Notes: a model not told the origin generated them from the letters alone. A DNA stretch of 64,000 nt from Arthrobacter sp. TPD3018 (GCA_003075315.1 QDFQ01000001.1:558001-622000); one strand, 5' to 3'. Positions 41,218 through 50,341 are shown, counted from the stretch's first letter. Made by a program: numbers and translations.

Positions 41218-41769
41218 ATGGGTGCCAAGAGAGCCGAAGGCGCGATGACGCTGGCTGAAATGAAGGAGTTCGCGAGCTTTCCGGCCGCGACGCAGCGCTA
41301 CATCCGGCGCAGCCTGGATATCGGGCTGGATCGCGACGATGCCATGGCGCGCTGGTCGCGCGACGTGGTGGAGGCGGCAAGCATCCGCGCGCAGGCGCGG
41401 CTGTACCGCGGCCTGCCGGCGCTGCGCCAGATGGTGCCCGACGATGCCGATCTCGCGCTGGTCGAACCGTTCCTCGCGCCGCTGGTGACGCTGGCCGGGT
41501 TCGACCTGGGGCAGGGGCGGCTGACCAGCTTCTCGGCGTTCCGCTTCCTCTACGAACGGCTGATCGGTGCCGAAGCGCGGCCGTGGCTGCCCAGCGCCTT
41601 TTGCGCGGCGGCGGCACTGCCACACCTGCATCCCGAATTGCGGCGCAAGCTGCTCCAGTCGATCAGCGAAGCGGCGGCGACCGCATCGGGCTGGTCGAAC
41701 CGGCAGCCGGCGTTCTTCCCGCATTGGGTGGAAAAGGTCGACAACGGCTCCGCCGCCCTGCCGCACTGA
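41218..41769 (+). CDS. Protein of unknown function, helical
   Basis: The roughly 183-residue product (MGAKRAEGAMTLAEMKEFAS) is predicted mostly helical, with FPAATQRYIRRSLDIGLDRD and RFLYERLIGAEARPWLPSAF; it has one cysteine and no signal peptide or membrane helix. I recognise no family. Alternative in-frame starts are 41197 (TAAGG one base before) and 41245 (GAAGG four bases before, MTLAEMKEF). It reads as real coding sequence by codon bias and by the lack of a comparable frame opposite. Confidence 0.6.
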   Translation: MGAKRAEGAMTLAEMKEFASFPAATQRYIRRSLDIGLDRDDAMARWSRDVVEAASIRAQARLYRGLPALRQMVPDDADLALVEPFLAPLVTLAGFDLGQGRLTSFSAFRFLYERLIGAEARPWLPSAFCAAAALPHLHPELRRKLLQSISEAAATASGWSNRQPAFFPHWVEKVDNGSAALPH

Positions 41770-41783
41770 GCGGGGCGTACAAC

Positions 41784-41811
41784 CGTCATCCCGGCGTCGG
41801 CGGGGGTGACG
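41784..41811. repeat. Solo hairpin of the CGTCATCCC repeat family
   Basis: A minimal copy, CGTCATCCCGGCGTC followed by GGCGGGGGTGACG, between convergent genes. Confidence 0.6.
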
Positions 41812-41841
41812 GCGTCGCGATGCAATGAATCCTAACTGCGC

Positions 41842-42582
41842 TCAGCGGCAGGCGCGCCAGCCCATCGTGCCGCGATCTGCCTGGTCGAGATGCAGATGGT
41901 CGCGGTGCGCCGCATTATAGTCGGGCGACAGCGTCGTCGCGAACAGCCTGCACGCCCCGTCGCGCACGTCGCGCAGGAAGGCGGCCTTGTCGCCCGATCC
42001 CGTCCAGTCGCCGACGACGGTGATCCGCCGGCCGTCCGCGAGCCGGAAGCCCGCGATATCGACCGCATCGGCAGTGGCATGTTCGCTCCACGTCCCCGCA
42101 TCGCGCCCGTAGATACGGCGGCAGGAATAGCTGCCGAAATGGTCGATCCCGACGACCCGGCTGCCGAAATGCCGCTGCGCCGCAGGCTGCACCACCTGCC
42201 ATTCCCACACCGACAATGCCGCCGCGACCGGGCAGGCGATACCCAGGTTCGCCGGGCGAAACGCGATCTGCCGCGCGCCGCCTGCGGTAAAGCGGACGCC
42301 ATCGGCATAGCCGCATTGCGCGCCGTCGCGCCGCGGCGGTAGCGCGGTGTAGCGCACGCCCGCCGCATCCAGCTTGGCCCGGCACTGGGGGAAATCGCGC
42401 CCCAGCGCGGCGAGCTTCGCCCCCGTGAACATCCCGATCGGCGCACCCAGGTCGAGCGGCGTCCACGGCAGATCCTGCGGCCGTCCCCGCGCCATGCCCC
42501 ATAGCAACAGCGCCACCGTGCCGATCACCGCAAGGGCGGCAATCCATCCGATCGCACGGCGGAAGGCGCGCTGTGCGCTCAC
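41842..42582 (-). CDS. Extensin-like family protein (ExtensinC domain)
   Basis: The 246-residue protein has an N-terminal membrane anchor (about 10-30, AIGWIAALAVIGTVALLLWG) and an extensin-like C-terminal domain, which shares the LAS peptidase fold. Putative zinc ligands are in WSEHATADAVDIAGF (about 163-178) and HRDHLHLDQAD (about 226-236). Cysteines in QCGYADG, IACPVA, YSCRRI and GACRLF may form disulphides. Likely a periplasmic peptidoglycan-acting enzyme. Its start overlaps the upstream NUDIX gene stop by four bases. Confidence 0.88.
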   Translation of the reverse strand: MSAQRAFRRAIGWIAALAVIGTVALLLWGMARGRPQDLPWTPLDLGAPIGMFTGAKLAALGRDFPQCRAKLDAAGVRYTALPPRRDGAQCGYADGVRFTAGGARQIAFRPANLGIACPVAAALSVWEWQVVQPAAQRHFGSRVVGIDHFGSYSCRRIYGRDAGTWSEHATADAVDIAGFRLADGRRITVVGDWTGSGDKAAFLRDVRDGACRLFATTLSPDYNAAHRDHLHLDQADRGTMGWRACR

Positions 42583-43325
42583 CCGCGCCGCACCGCCTCG
42601 ATCGGTTCGGCGGTGACGGGATAGCCGCTATCCTCGGGCAGGCAGAGGTGGGGCACGCCGTCGCGCTCCTCTATATGCGGCGTGATCGTTCGCACCGGAT
42701 AGGCGCGGGCATCCGCCACGGCGGCATCGAAGCTGTCGAACTGTGCCAGACGTTCGAGGTTGCGGCGCGTCGGGAAGATGATCGCGGCATCGCCCCTGTC
42801 CGCCGCCGCCAGCATGTCCGCCGCGGTCGTCCAGAGCAGCCGCACCGTTTCGGTCGCGTCCACCGTCGGTGCGGCATCGTCCGGCGCGCGGGCGAGGAAG
42901 AAGAGTGTGTCGAAAATGCGGATGCCGGGATGGTCAGGCAGCCAGCGTGCGAACGGCACCAGCGCCTCGAGGTTCAGCGTCAGGCCCGCCGCGTGCAATA
43001 TGCCCGCAAACGCCTCGCCCGCGTGGAGGCCAGCACGCATCGCCGCGAGCCGTTCGGCCGATGGCGCTGGCGTAACGCCCACCGCGACGCCCGCCTCCTC
43101 GATCGTCTCGCGGATCGCGGCGATCCGTGCCGCGGCATCCGCGCCCCCGCCGATCAGCGTCGCAAGCGCATGGTCGCCCGGATCAATGCGCCCGCCCGGA
43201 AACACCATCGCGCCGCCGGCAAAGGCCATCGCCCGCGCGCGTTCGGTCATCAGCACTTCGGGCTGCGCCTCTGCCCGCTCACGGAACAGCACCAGGGTCG
43301 CGGCAGGAATGGGAGTGTCGGCCAT
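42579..43325 (-). CDS. NUDIX hydrolase (NUDT19-like)
   Basis: The 248-residue protein carries an interrupted Nudix box: GGRIDPGDHALATL (about 40-53) and AIRETIEEAGVAVGV (about 66-80) with the REx2EExG core. The long insert and C-terminal region are like NUDT19-type or RNA-pyrophosphohydrolase-related alphaproteobacterial proteins, some of which cleave CoA. Substrate not assigned. The start MADTPIPAATLVLF is chosen because the upstream frame runs into the tRNA gene. Translationally coupled to the extensin-like gene. Confidence 0.87.
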   Translation of the reverse strand: MADTPIPAATLVLFRERAEAQPEVLMTERARAMAFAGGAMVFPGGRIDPGDHALATLIGGGADAAARIAAIRETIEEAGVAVGVTPAPSAERLAAMRAGLHAGEAFAGILHAAGLTLNLEALVPFARWLPDHPGIRIFDTLFFLARAPDDAAPTVDATETVRLLWTTAADMLAAADRGDAAIIFPTRRNLERLAQFDSFDAAVADARAYPVRTITPHIEERDGVPHLCLPEDSGYPVTAEPIEAVRRG

Positions 43326-43392
43326 CGCGCATCCTAACGCGTCATGCGCGCGATGGGAGCCGGCGATCGTGGGAAAGCGAGAAACGGGGTGG

Positions 43393-43468
43393 TGGTGGAG
43401 CTGAGGGGAATCGAACCCCTGACCTCTGCAGTGCGATTGCAGCGCTCTCCCATCTGAGCTACAGCCCC
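43393..43468 (-). tRNA. tRNA-Ala (anticodon CGC)
   Basis: A 76-base cloverleaf on the minus strand. The acceptor stem GGGGCTG pairs with CAGCTCC and ends in an encoded CCA. The D arm is GCTCAGATGGGAGAGC, the anticodon stem-loop is CTGCA-ATCGCAC-TGCAG with anticodon CGC (codon GCG, alanine), and the T arm is AGGGG-TTCGATT-CCCCT. The G-U pair usual for tRNA-Ala is G3-U70. Confidence 0.96.
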
Positions 43469-43629
43469 GCACCCCGGGCCCGGGTCGCGCCCGGGAGCGC
43501 TGCCCTTAGCCGCCCCGTTCGGGCGATGCAACAACGGCGATACGTGTCATCACAAAAATTCGGTCGTTCCGCTCTGCGGCAGCCCGTTCGCCCGGCGCGA
43601 CGCAAAGTCGTTGCGCAGGTTTAATGACA

Positions 43630-43655
43630 GGAACGAAGCCCTCTCTTGATGCTTG
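43630..43655 (+). promoter_or_regulatory. Possible degenerate EcfG promoter
   Basis: GGAAC (43630-43634), 17 bases, CTTG (43652-43655). The -35 is exact but the -10 differs from CGTT at two positions. It lies 72 bases before the DUF2171 gene ATG. Confidence 0.25.
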
Positions 43656-43726
43656 TTAGGTCCGGAGCAGGCGCACGCAATACGACGTGCCCACCCCGCA
43701 GGATGTTTGCTTTCAAGGAGACGATC

Positions 43727-44932
43727 ATGGGCTACGAACGCTATCCCGGCGCCAGTTTTTCCGGTGGTGACGATTACACCCGGGACTATGGCTCAGGCCG
43801 CGACTACACCTATTCGAGCGCACGCGATTACGAATCCGCGGGTATGATGGGCAACCGCGATCGCCAATCCAACGACGATCGTCCCTATGGCGGCCGCGAC
43901 TATGGTAACCAGCGCTATGGCCAGCGCGATCAGCAGTCGCGCTACGAAACCGGCCGCAGCGGTGGCGGCTATGGCATGCAGAACGACCGCTATGGCGAAC
44001 GCAGCCGCTATGGCGCGGATGCGAACCGCGGCTATTCCAGCGAATATCACGGCAGCTACGGTTCGGGCGGTCGCCGGTTCGAAGACTTCGGTTCTTCAAA
44101 GCATGCCGACGACGACAATTATCGCGACCGGTATAGCCGCGACTACCGCGGCGACCGCGGCGATCGTGGTCAGCAGGCCTATGGCCGCTCGCAGCAGCAG
44201 GGCTATGGCCGTCAGCCGCAGGGCTATGACTATGAAGAGCGCGGCTTCTTCGCGCGCGCCGGAGACGAGGTCCGTTCGTGGTTCGGTGACGAGGAAGCAG
44301 AGCGTCGCCGCGAATATGATTCGCGCATGGATGAACGAGCCTATGGCGCGCAGGACGACGATTACCACAGCTGGCGCCGTGGCCAGATCGACGCCCTGGA
44401 CCGCGACTATCACGAATACCGCCAGGAAAACCGTACCAAGTTCAGCAATGAATTCAGCGCGTGGCGCACCGGCCGTCAGGGCCAGCGCGACCTGCTGAAC
44501 AAGGTCGACGAGCATATGGACGTCGTCGGTTCCGACGGCGAGCATGTCGGCACCGTCGACAAGGTGCGCGGCGATCGCATCATCCTCACCAAGAACGATC
44601 CCGCGGCCGGTGGTCATCACCATTCGATCCCGTCGAGCTGGCTCGAGTCGGTCGATGGCAAGGTGACGCTGCGCAAGACCGCCAGCGAGGCGAAGGCCGC
44701 GTGGCGCGACGAAGAGCGCAACGGCGCGATGTTCGGTGACGATCGCGATCGCGACCAGAACCGCACGACCAATCAGTATGGCGGCCAATATGGCGGCCAA
44801 TATGGCGGCCAGTCGGCTGGCACCACCGGCACCGCGACGTCCAGCGCAACGACCACCGGCACGACGGGAACGAGCGGTTCCGCCGATGCCGATGGCAAGA
44901 CGCTCAACCGGAGCTTCTCGGGCACCTATTGA
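43727..44932 (+). CDS. DUF2171 protein with Arg/Tyr/Gly-rich region
   Basis: The 401-residue protein starts at an ATG with AAGGAG six bases upstream. Residues 1-190 are low complexity, rich in Arg, Tyr, Gly, Asp and Gln (RDYGSGRDYTYSSARDYESA), followed by a basic-acidic helix (RSWFGDEEAERRREYDSRMD), and a DUF2171 domain at about 250-320 (DLLNKVDEHMDVVGSDGEHV, VRGDRIILTKNDPAAGGHHH, IPSSWLESVDGKVTLRK). DUF2171 is a PRC-barrel-like small domain. A YGGQ tandem repeat and a Thr/Gly/Ser tail end the protein. Likely stress related; no exact function. Confidence 0.82.
   Translation: MGYERYPGASFSGGDDYTRDYGSGRDYTYSSARDYESAGMMGNRDRQSNDDRPYGGRDYGNQRYGQRDQQSRYETGRSGGGYGMQNDRYGERSRYGADANRGYSSEYHGSYGSGGRRFEDFGSSKHADDDNYRDRYSRDYRGDRGDRGQQAYGRSQQQGYGRQPQGYDYEERGFFARAGDEVRSWFGDEEAERRREYDSRMDERAYGAQDDDYHSWRRGQIDALDRDYHEYRQENRTKFSNEFSAWRTGRQGQRDLLNKVDEHMDVVGSDGEHVGTVDKVRGDRIILTKNDPAAGGHHHSIPSSWLESVDGKVTLRKTASEAKAAWRDEERNGAMFGDDRDRDQNRTTNQYGGQYGGQYGGQSAGTTGTATSSATTTGTTGTSGSADADGKTLNRSFSGTY
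44777..44812 (+). repeat. Tandem repeat, three 12-base units inside the DUF2171 gene
   Basis: TATGGCGGCCAA is present twice and TATGGCGGCCAG once, encoding YGGQ three times. Recent slippage expansion is probable, and copy number may vary between strains. Confidence 0.8.
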
Positions 44933-44952
44933 TCCCGAGCGGTAACGACGGA

Positions 44953-44982
44953 AAAGGCCCGGGAGCGATCCCGGGCCTTTTT
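44953..44982 (+). terminator. Intrinsic terminator
   Basis: AAAGGCCCGGGA and TCCCGGGCCTTT enclose GCGA; five Ts follow. It ends the DUF2171 gene. Confidence 0.9.
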
Positions 44983-45042
44983 GCGTTGCATATTGCAACT
45001 TGTTGCGCCAGATCAGGCTGAGATTCTTACAGGAGAGAGATG

Positions 45043-46032
45043 ATGGCCCGTGCCTGGACGCTGACCTCACGCCCCCAGGGGCTGCCGACGATGGACAATT
45101 TCGCGCTGGTCGATCTGCCCGCGCGTGACCTGAACGATGGCGAGGTGCGCATCGCCAACACGTGGCTGTCGGTCGACCCGTACATGCGCGGCCGGATGAA
45201 CGACGTGAAGAGCTACACGCCGCCGTTCGAGCTCGACCAGCCGATGCAGGGCGGCGCGATCGGCACCGTCGTCGAAAGCCGTTCCGACCGGTTCAAGCAG
45301 GGCGACACCGTCCAGCATTTCGCCGGCTGGCGGGACGAGGCCATCCTGCCCGCCGAGCAGGTGCAGGCGCTGCCCCAGCTCGACGTCGATCCGCAGGCGT
45401 TCCTGGGCCAGCTCGGCATGCCCGGCATGACCGCCTATTTCGGCCTGATCGAGGTGGCCGGCGCGAAGGAAGGCGACACCGTCTTCGTCTCGGCAGCGGC
45501 GGGCGCGGTCGGATCCACCGTGGTGCAGATCGCCAAGGCCAAGGGCTGCCACGTCATCGGTTCGGCCGGCGGCGCGGACAAATGCGCCTGGGTCCAGTCG
45601 CTCGGCGCCGATGCGGTGATCGACTATAAGAGCGGCACCCCGGTGGTGAAGGCGTTGGGCGAGGTCGCGCGCAACGGCATCGACGTCTATTTCGACAATG
45701 TCGGCGGCGACCATCTCGACGCCGCGCTGGCGCACGGCAACCTGCATGCCCGCTTCGCGATCTGCGGCATGATCGACGTGTATAACAGCGCCAAGCCGAC
45801 CGAGCTGCGGTACCTTGCGCGCCTCATCGGCATGCGGATGCGCATCCAGGGCTTCATCGTCAGCGACTATATGGACCGCGCGGGCGAATTCTACCGCGAC
45901 ATGGGCGGCTGGCTGAAGGACGGCAAGCTGAAGCGCAACGAAACGGTGTTCGACGGGCTGGAAGCGACGCCGGACGCGTTCCTCGGCCTGTTCTCGGGCG
46001 GTAACACCGGCAAGATGCTGGTGCGGGTTTAA
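45043..46032 (+). CDS. NADP-dependent medium-chain reductase (CurA/leukotriene B4 dehydrogenase-like)
   Basis: The 329-residue oxidoreductase is a zinc-free MDR of the PTGR/CurA type. It has DLPARDLNDGEVRIANTWLS near the N-terminus, PGMTAYFGLIEVAGAKEGDT, the nucleotide loop AAAGAVGSTVVQIAKAKG (about 145-162), and GGDHLDAALAHGNLHARFAI. These enzymes reduce alpha,beta-unsaturated ketones with NADPH. AGGAG is seven bases before the second of two adjacent ATGs, which is chosen. Its TAA overlaps the convergent gene's stop in TTAA. Confidence 0.88.
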   Translation: MARAWTLTSRPQGLPTMDNFALVDLPARDLNDGEVRIANTWLSVDPYMRGRMNDVKSYTPPFELDQPMQGGAIGTVVESRSDRFKQGDTVQHFAGWRDEAILPAEQVQALPQLDVDPQAFLGQLGMPGMTAYFGLIEVAGAKEGDTVFVSAAAGAVGSTVVQIAKAKGCHVIGSAGGADKCAWVQSLGADAVIDYKSGTPVVKALGEVARNGIDVYFDNVGGDHLDAALAHGNLHARFAICGMIDVYNSAKPTELRYLARLIGMRMRIQGFIVSDYMDRAGEFYRDMGGWLKDGKLKRNETVFDGLEATPDAFLGLFSGGNTGKMLVRV

Positions 46033-47489
46033 TCCACCCGACGATACAGCTGGTCGACCCGTTCCGAGAGCGCGAACTGGTCGACCAGCCGATAATGGCG
46101 CGCGAGCTGCCGCATCACGAAGCTGCGTGCTTCTATGTCGGTGGCTTCGGGATCGACGCTGCTGATGACGACATAGGCTGGGCGGGCGGCCATGACGCGT
46201 GCGAGCTCGGCATGCGGATCGATACCGAGCGTGCGGCTGTCGCCCATCTCGCTGAGAAACGTCGTGAAGTTATAGGCGGTCGGTACGCAGGCGTCGGTCA
46301 GCTGATACAGGATCGGATCGCCCTGAAAGACGAACAGGCAGCCTTCCGGTGCCCGGCCGATCGTCGCGGCGAGGCGGTAGGCGCCGTGACCGTCGCCGCG
46401 CGTGCCGCGCAGCACGATGGTGTTGACCAGCACATAGGCAAGCCCGATCGCCAGCACCGGCACTGCGACGGGGACGGAACGGCGCAGCCCCTGAAGCGGC
46501 CGCCCCAGTGCCGGCGCAGCGAGTACGGCCAGCGGCACGACCAACGGCAGGGCGTAATGATCGAAATAGGTGCCGAACAGCAGCAGTCCGGCGATTGCCG
46601 CCCCCGCCCAACCGATCAGCAGGGGTCCCACCGCCCCTCGGCGCGACACGCCCGTCACGCCAAGTCCCGCGCCGATCAGCAACGGCAGCAGGTGCAGCGC
46701 GATCATCGCCAGCCGCTCCGCCATCAGCGGGCCCTCCGGTGCCTTGCGCAGGAACACCGACTGAAAATTGGCGAAGATCAGCGCGTCGACCTCGCCGACA
46801 TGCCAGTAGAGCGCGAACACCGCTGCGGTCGGCAGCAGCGCCAGCACGCACCACAGAAGCGCCCAACCCACGATCCGCAACATCGGCAGTCTGCGAGCCG
46901 CCACCAGCAGCGCGACGCCGAAATAGACACCTTCGAACAAAACGGAATATTTGATCTGCAGCGCCACGCCGAACAGCGCCATCGCCAGCGCGGCGTATCC
47001 GGCCGCGGTGCGATCGAACGCGGGCCGTTCGTAGACGTGAACCACGGCCCACGCAGCCGCCGCGACCGGCAGATTGTAGAAGACCGGGCTCTGCCCGCCA
47101 TCGCCACCATTGACCGACAGATAGACGAGATAGGCGACCCCGGTGAACAACGGGCCCCCACCGTCCGCGACCCGGCATGCCAGCCGCTGCACGATCCACG
47201 CCGTCGCTGCCGCGCACAGCGTCGCGGCAAGCTGATAGGCGATTACCGCATCGCCGCCGAACATCCGGGTCGCCGCATAGACCAGAAACAGGCCGAACGG
47301 CTTGCGGTCCCAGAAATCGACGAAGGGCAGCCCGCGCCCCTGCCACAGCCGGTCGCCGACCAGCAGGTAGAATTGCTCGTCGATATGGACCACCGGATTG
47401 CCGAACTGCCACGCCCGGATGGCGAGGGCGGCGGCAAGCAGGATGGCGGCGGTCGCCAGCGGAGATCGCAGGGAAGAAGGCAGCGTCAT
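46029..47489 (-). CDS. Polytopic GT-C-fold glycosyltransferase-like protein (GT39/ArnT-like)
   Basis: The 486-residue membrane protein has about 11 helices. The N-terminal periplasmic loop NPVVHIDEQFYLLVGDRLWQ carries the DE pair (about 36) typical of the lipid-linked sugar transferases of the GT39/PMT_2 group, followed by GLPFVDFWDRKPFGLFLVYA. The C-terminal soluble part (about 395-486) lacks known motifs. Probably transfers a sugar from a polyprenyl donor to a cell-envelope acceptor. Start at 47489 instead of an upstream TTG because it gives a usual N-terminus. Confidence 0.75.
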   Translation of the reverse strand: MTLPSSLRSPLATAAILLAAALAIRAWQFGNPVVHIDEQFYLLVGDRLWQGRGLPFVDFWDRKPFGLFLVYAATRMFGGDAVIAYQLAATLCAAATAWIVQRLACRVADGGGPLFTGVAYLVYLSVNGGDGGQSPVFYNLPVAAAAWAVVHVYERPAFDRTAAGYAALAMALFGVALQIKYSVLFEGVYFGVALLVAARRLPMLRIVGWALLWCVLALLPTAAVFALYWHVGEVDALIFANFQSVFLRKAPEGPLMAERLAMIALHLLPLLIGAGLGVTGVSRRGAVGPLLIGWAGAAIAGLLLFGTYFDHYALPLVVPLAVLAAPALGRPLQGLRRSVPVAVPVLAIGLAYVLVNTIVLRGTRGDGHGAYRLAATIGRAPEGCLFVFQGDPILYQLTDACVPTAYNFTTFLSEMGDSRTLGIDPHAELARVMAARPAYVVISSVDPEATDIEARSFVMRQLARHYRLVDQFALSERVDQLYRRVD

Positions 47490-47604
47490 GAACCGCCACC
47501 CTCGCAAGGGGGCATCGCGGCGTCCAGTCTTCGTCGCACCACCCCCTCGGCAAGCGCGCCGTGCGCCCTATATTGGCGGCGATGACTGCCTGTCCCGTCG
47601 CCGC

Positions 47605-48741
47605 ATGACCGCGCTCACCGCCCGCATGGTGGAGGGCGTGCGCGCCATTCCGGCTGCGCAATGGGACGCCTGCGCCGGCACCGCCAACCCGTTCGTGTCC
47701 CACGCTTTCCTCGCCGCGCTGGAGGACTCGGGCAGCGTCGGCGGGCGCTCGGGCTGGCAGCCTTTGCCAATCGTGGTCGATGGGGCGGACGGCGCGCCGG
47801 TCGCCATCGCGCCGGCCTATGCCAAGAGCCACAGCCAGGGCGAATATGTCTTCGACCATGCCTGGGCAGATGCGTGGGAGCGGGCGGGCGGGGCCTATTA
47901 CCCCAAATTACAGGTCGCCGCGCCGTTCAGCCCGGTGCCGGGGCCGCGCCTGCTGTTGCGCGATCCCGCCGCCGCGTCCGCGCTGCTCGGCGCGCTGGAG
48001 GCGGTGACCGAGCAGAACGGCCTCTCCTCCGCCCACGCCACCTTCGTCGCGCCCGATCAGGTAGCGGCGTTCGAGGCGGCGGGCTGGCTGATCCGCGAAG
48101 GGACGCAATTCCACTGGGCGAACCAAGGCTATGCCAGCTTCGACGATTTCCTGGGCGCGCTCGCCAGCCGCAAGCGCAAGGCGATCCGCAAGGAGCGCGC
48201 CGCGGCGGTCGAGGGCCTCACCATCCGCCACCTGACCGGGGCGGACATCGGCGAGGCGGAATGGGACGCTTTCTGGACCTTCTACCAGGATACCGGCAGC
48301 CGCAAATGGGGTCGGCCCTATCTCACCCGCAGCTTCTTCCCCCTGCTGGGCGAGGCGATGGGGGACCGCGTCCTGCTGATCCTTGCGATGCGCGACGGCG
48401 AGCCCGTTGCGGGCGCGCTCAACTTGATCGGCGCGGATACGCTGTACGGCCGCTATTGGGGCTGCACCGAGGACGTGCCCTTCCTCCATTTCGAACTCTG
48501 TTATTATCAGGCGATCGACGCCGCGATCGCGCGCGGGCTGAAGACGGTTGAGGCGGGGGCGCAGGGCGAGCACAAGCTCGCGCGCGGCTATGTACCGGTA
48601 CCGACCTGGTCGGCGCATTATCTGCCCGATGCGGGGTTCCGCCGTGCGGTCGCCGATTTCCTGGTGCGCGAACGGGCTGCCGTCACCGAGGAGCAGGACT
48701 ATCTGGCGGAACTCGCCCCGTTCAGGAAGGGCGGGGGGTAA
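47605..48741 (+). CDS. FemAB/GNAT-like acyltransferase (peptidogalycan biosynthesis family, DUF482)
   Basis: The 378-residue protein is typical of the GNAT/FemAB group once called 'COG3146 peptidogalycan biosynthesis'. It has PAAQWDACAGTANPFVSHAF at the N-terminus, SFDDFLGALASRKRKAIRKE (about 180), FWTFYQDTGSRKWGRPYLTR (about 230) and GAQGEHKLARGYVPVPTWSA (about 318). No signal peptide. Substrate unknown. The start at 47605 is the first ATG of the protein-like region; ribosome-binding site unclear. The 3' end overlaps the convergent membrane protein gene by 20 bases. Confidence 0.83.
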   Translation: MTALTARMVEGVRAIPAAQWDACAGTANPFVSHAFLAALEDSGSVGGRSGWQPLPIVVDGADGAPVAIAPAYAKSHSQGEYVFDHAWADAWERAGGAYYPKLQVAAPFSPVPGPRLLLRDPAAASALLGALEAVTEQNGLSSAHATFVAPDQVAAFEAAGWLIREGTQFHWANQGYASFDDFLGALASRKRKAIRKERAAAVEGLTIRHLTGADIGEAEWDAFWTFYQDTGSRKWGRPYLTRSFFPLLGEAMGDRVLLILAMRDGEPVAGALNLIGADTLYGRYWGCTEDVPFLHFELCYYQAIDAAIARGLKTVEAGAQGEHKLARGYVPVPTWSAHYLPDAGFRRAVADFLVRERAAVTEEQDYLAELAPFRKGGG

Positions 48742-50341
48742 GCATCACGCGGCGGCGCGGCGGCAGCAGGGCCGGGTCCAGCGTCACCTTCGCCGGCGTG
48801 CGGTCGTCGATCCGATAGAGCACGTCCTTGCCGCTGCGCCAGATCGGGGTGAGGCCGGTCAGGAACTCAGGGCCCACGGGCGGCGGGTTGACCAGCCAGA
48901 CGTAATCGAACGCCTGCCGCGGCAGGAAGGCGAGCGACACCTTCAGCGGTCGCCACCATTCGCCGCGGCAGCGCCGGTCGGTAACGAGCTGCGAGGGATC
49001 GTGCGCGAAGGCACCGGCCGGGGTGTAGCGCACGGTCAGCAGCTGCCCGCCCGCCATCGACCATTGGTCGTTGGCATAAGCGAGCTTCCGCTCCAGCGCG
49101 ATGCCGGCGATATGCTCTTCGCGCGAATAGAGCCATTCGTCATGGCAGGTGCGCCCGACCATGGTCAGCAATCGCGCGCCCTGGGGCACATGGTTCAGCG
49201 CGGTCAGCGTGCGGTCGTATTCTCGGCTGAACTGCCAATAGCTGATCGTCGTCGCCGCCAGCCGCACGCCGAAGAAGGCGAGGCCCAGCGCCGCCAGCGT
49301 CGCGGCGCCGCGGAACGACAGGCCGCGCTTGGGCCGCAGCGCGATCAGCAGGATGGCGAGCACGAACGGCGCGAGCCGCATGTCGGCATAGGCCGATCCG
49401 AACACGATCCGCGGCAACACGATATAGATGACCGACAGGAACAGCGCCGACAGCAGCAGGTTGCGCGAATATTCGATCCGCTCGTCGCGCACGCCTTTCA
49501 GCAGGATGACGAACAGCACGGTGACGGACGCGAGGTCGAACGCCATCCAGCGATCGCGCAGGGACATGATCACCCAGCCCACCTTCGCGCGCCAGTTGAA
49601 CCAGTCCATCGTCTTGCCGGTGACATGGTCGCCCGAGCGCCACAGCACCATCATCAGGAAGGGCAGCGCGAGCGGCAGGCAGCCGATGGCGGCGCGCACC
49701 CAGCTTTCCAGCCAATGGCCGCTCTGGCTGTCCTTGCGCCGGTCGTGCTGGCGGATCATCTCGGCCGAGAAGGCGAGGATGCCGAGCACGCCCCAGCCGA
49801 AGGTGTGGCAGATCCACAAGGCGCACGACAGCGGCACGAACAGCACCGCGCGCAACCGTACCTTGCGCAGCCGGCCCAAGCGCAGCCACAGCGCGAACAG
49901 GTTGAGCGCCAGCGCCATCGACAGCGCGAAGTTCACGAAGCCGAACTGGAACGGGTAGCAATAGGCAAGGGGGAGGGCGAACAGCGCGGTCGCGGGAATG
50001 CGCCCGTGCACCTCGCGCGCGATCCACAGCAGGCCCGACACGGTGAGCGCGGGGATCGCCATCACGATCAGCTTGACCGCAAGTTCGAGGCCAAAGATCG
50101 GCGCCAGCGGCTCGATGAGCAGATCGACGCCCAGATTGCCGATCATCGACCACTGAAAATTATACCAGTCGTACAGCCAGCGATGCGCGCCATCGTCCAG
50201 CTGCACGCGATAGCGGCCCATATGGCCGGGCAGGTCGACCAGCGGCGGGATCGTCGGCCACACGAGCGGGATCATCGTCGCGATCACCACCGCCACGACG
50301 AACGTCCGCGTTTGCCACCAGTGCAGCTTATGCCCCTGCAT
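48722..50341 (-). CDS. Large polytopic membrane protein (GT-C-like), unknown function
   Basis: The 539-residue protein starts MQGHKLHWWQTRTFVVAVVI and has about 11 helices. The first loop is TIPPLVDLPGHMGRYRVQLD, with an Asp near residue 37 as in GT-C enzymes, then IGNLGVDLLIEPLAPIFGLE. The C-terminal 150 residues form a soluble domain with SREYDRTLTALNHVPQGARL and VGRTCHDEWLYSREEHIAGI. No catalytic assignment is possible. Together with the GT39-like protein and the acyltransferase it may belong to envelope glycan modification. Confidence 0.7.
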   Translation of the reverse strand: MQGHKLHWWQTRTFVVAVVIATMIPLVWPTIPPLVDLPGHMGRYRVQLDDGAHRWLYDWYNFQWSMIGNLGVDLLIEPLAPIFGLELAVKLIVMAIPALTVSGLLWIAREVHGRIPATALFALPLAYCYPFQFGFVNFALSMALALNLFALWLRLGRLRKVRLRAVLFVPLSCALWICHTFGWGVLGILAFSAEMIRQHDRRKDSQSGHWLESWVRAAIGCLPLALPFLMMVLWRSGDHVTGKTMDWFNWRAKVGWVIMSLRDRWMAFDLASVTVLFVILLKGVRDERIEYSRNLLLSALFLSVIYIVLPRIVFGSAYADMRLAPFVLAILLIALRPKRGLSFRGAATLAALGLAFFGVRLAATTISYWQFSREYDRTLTALNHVPQGARLLTMVGRTCHDEWLYSREEHIAGIALERKLAYANDQWSMAGGQLLTVRYTPAGAFAHDPSQLVTDRRCRGEWWRPLKVSLAFLPRQAFDYVWLVNPPPVGPEFLTGLTPIWRSGKDVLYRIDDRTPAKVTLDPALLPPRRRVMLTPRPS

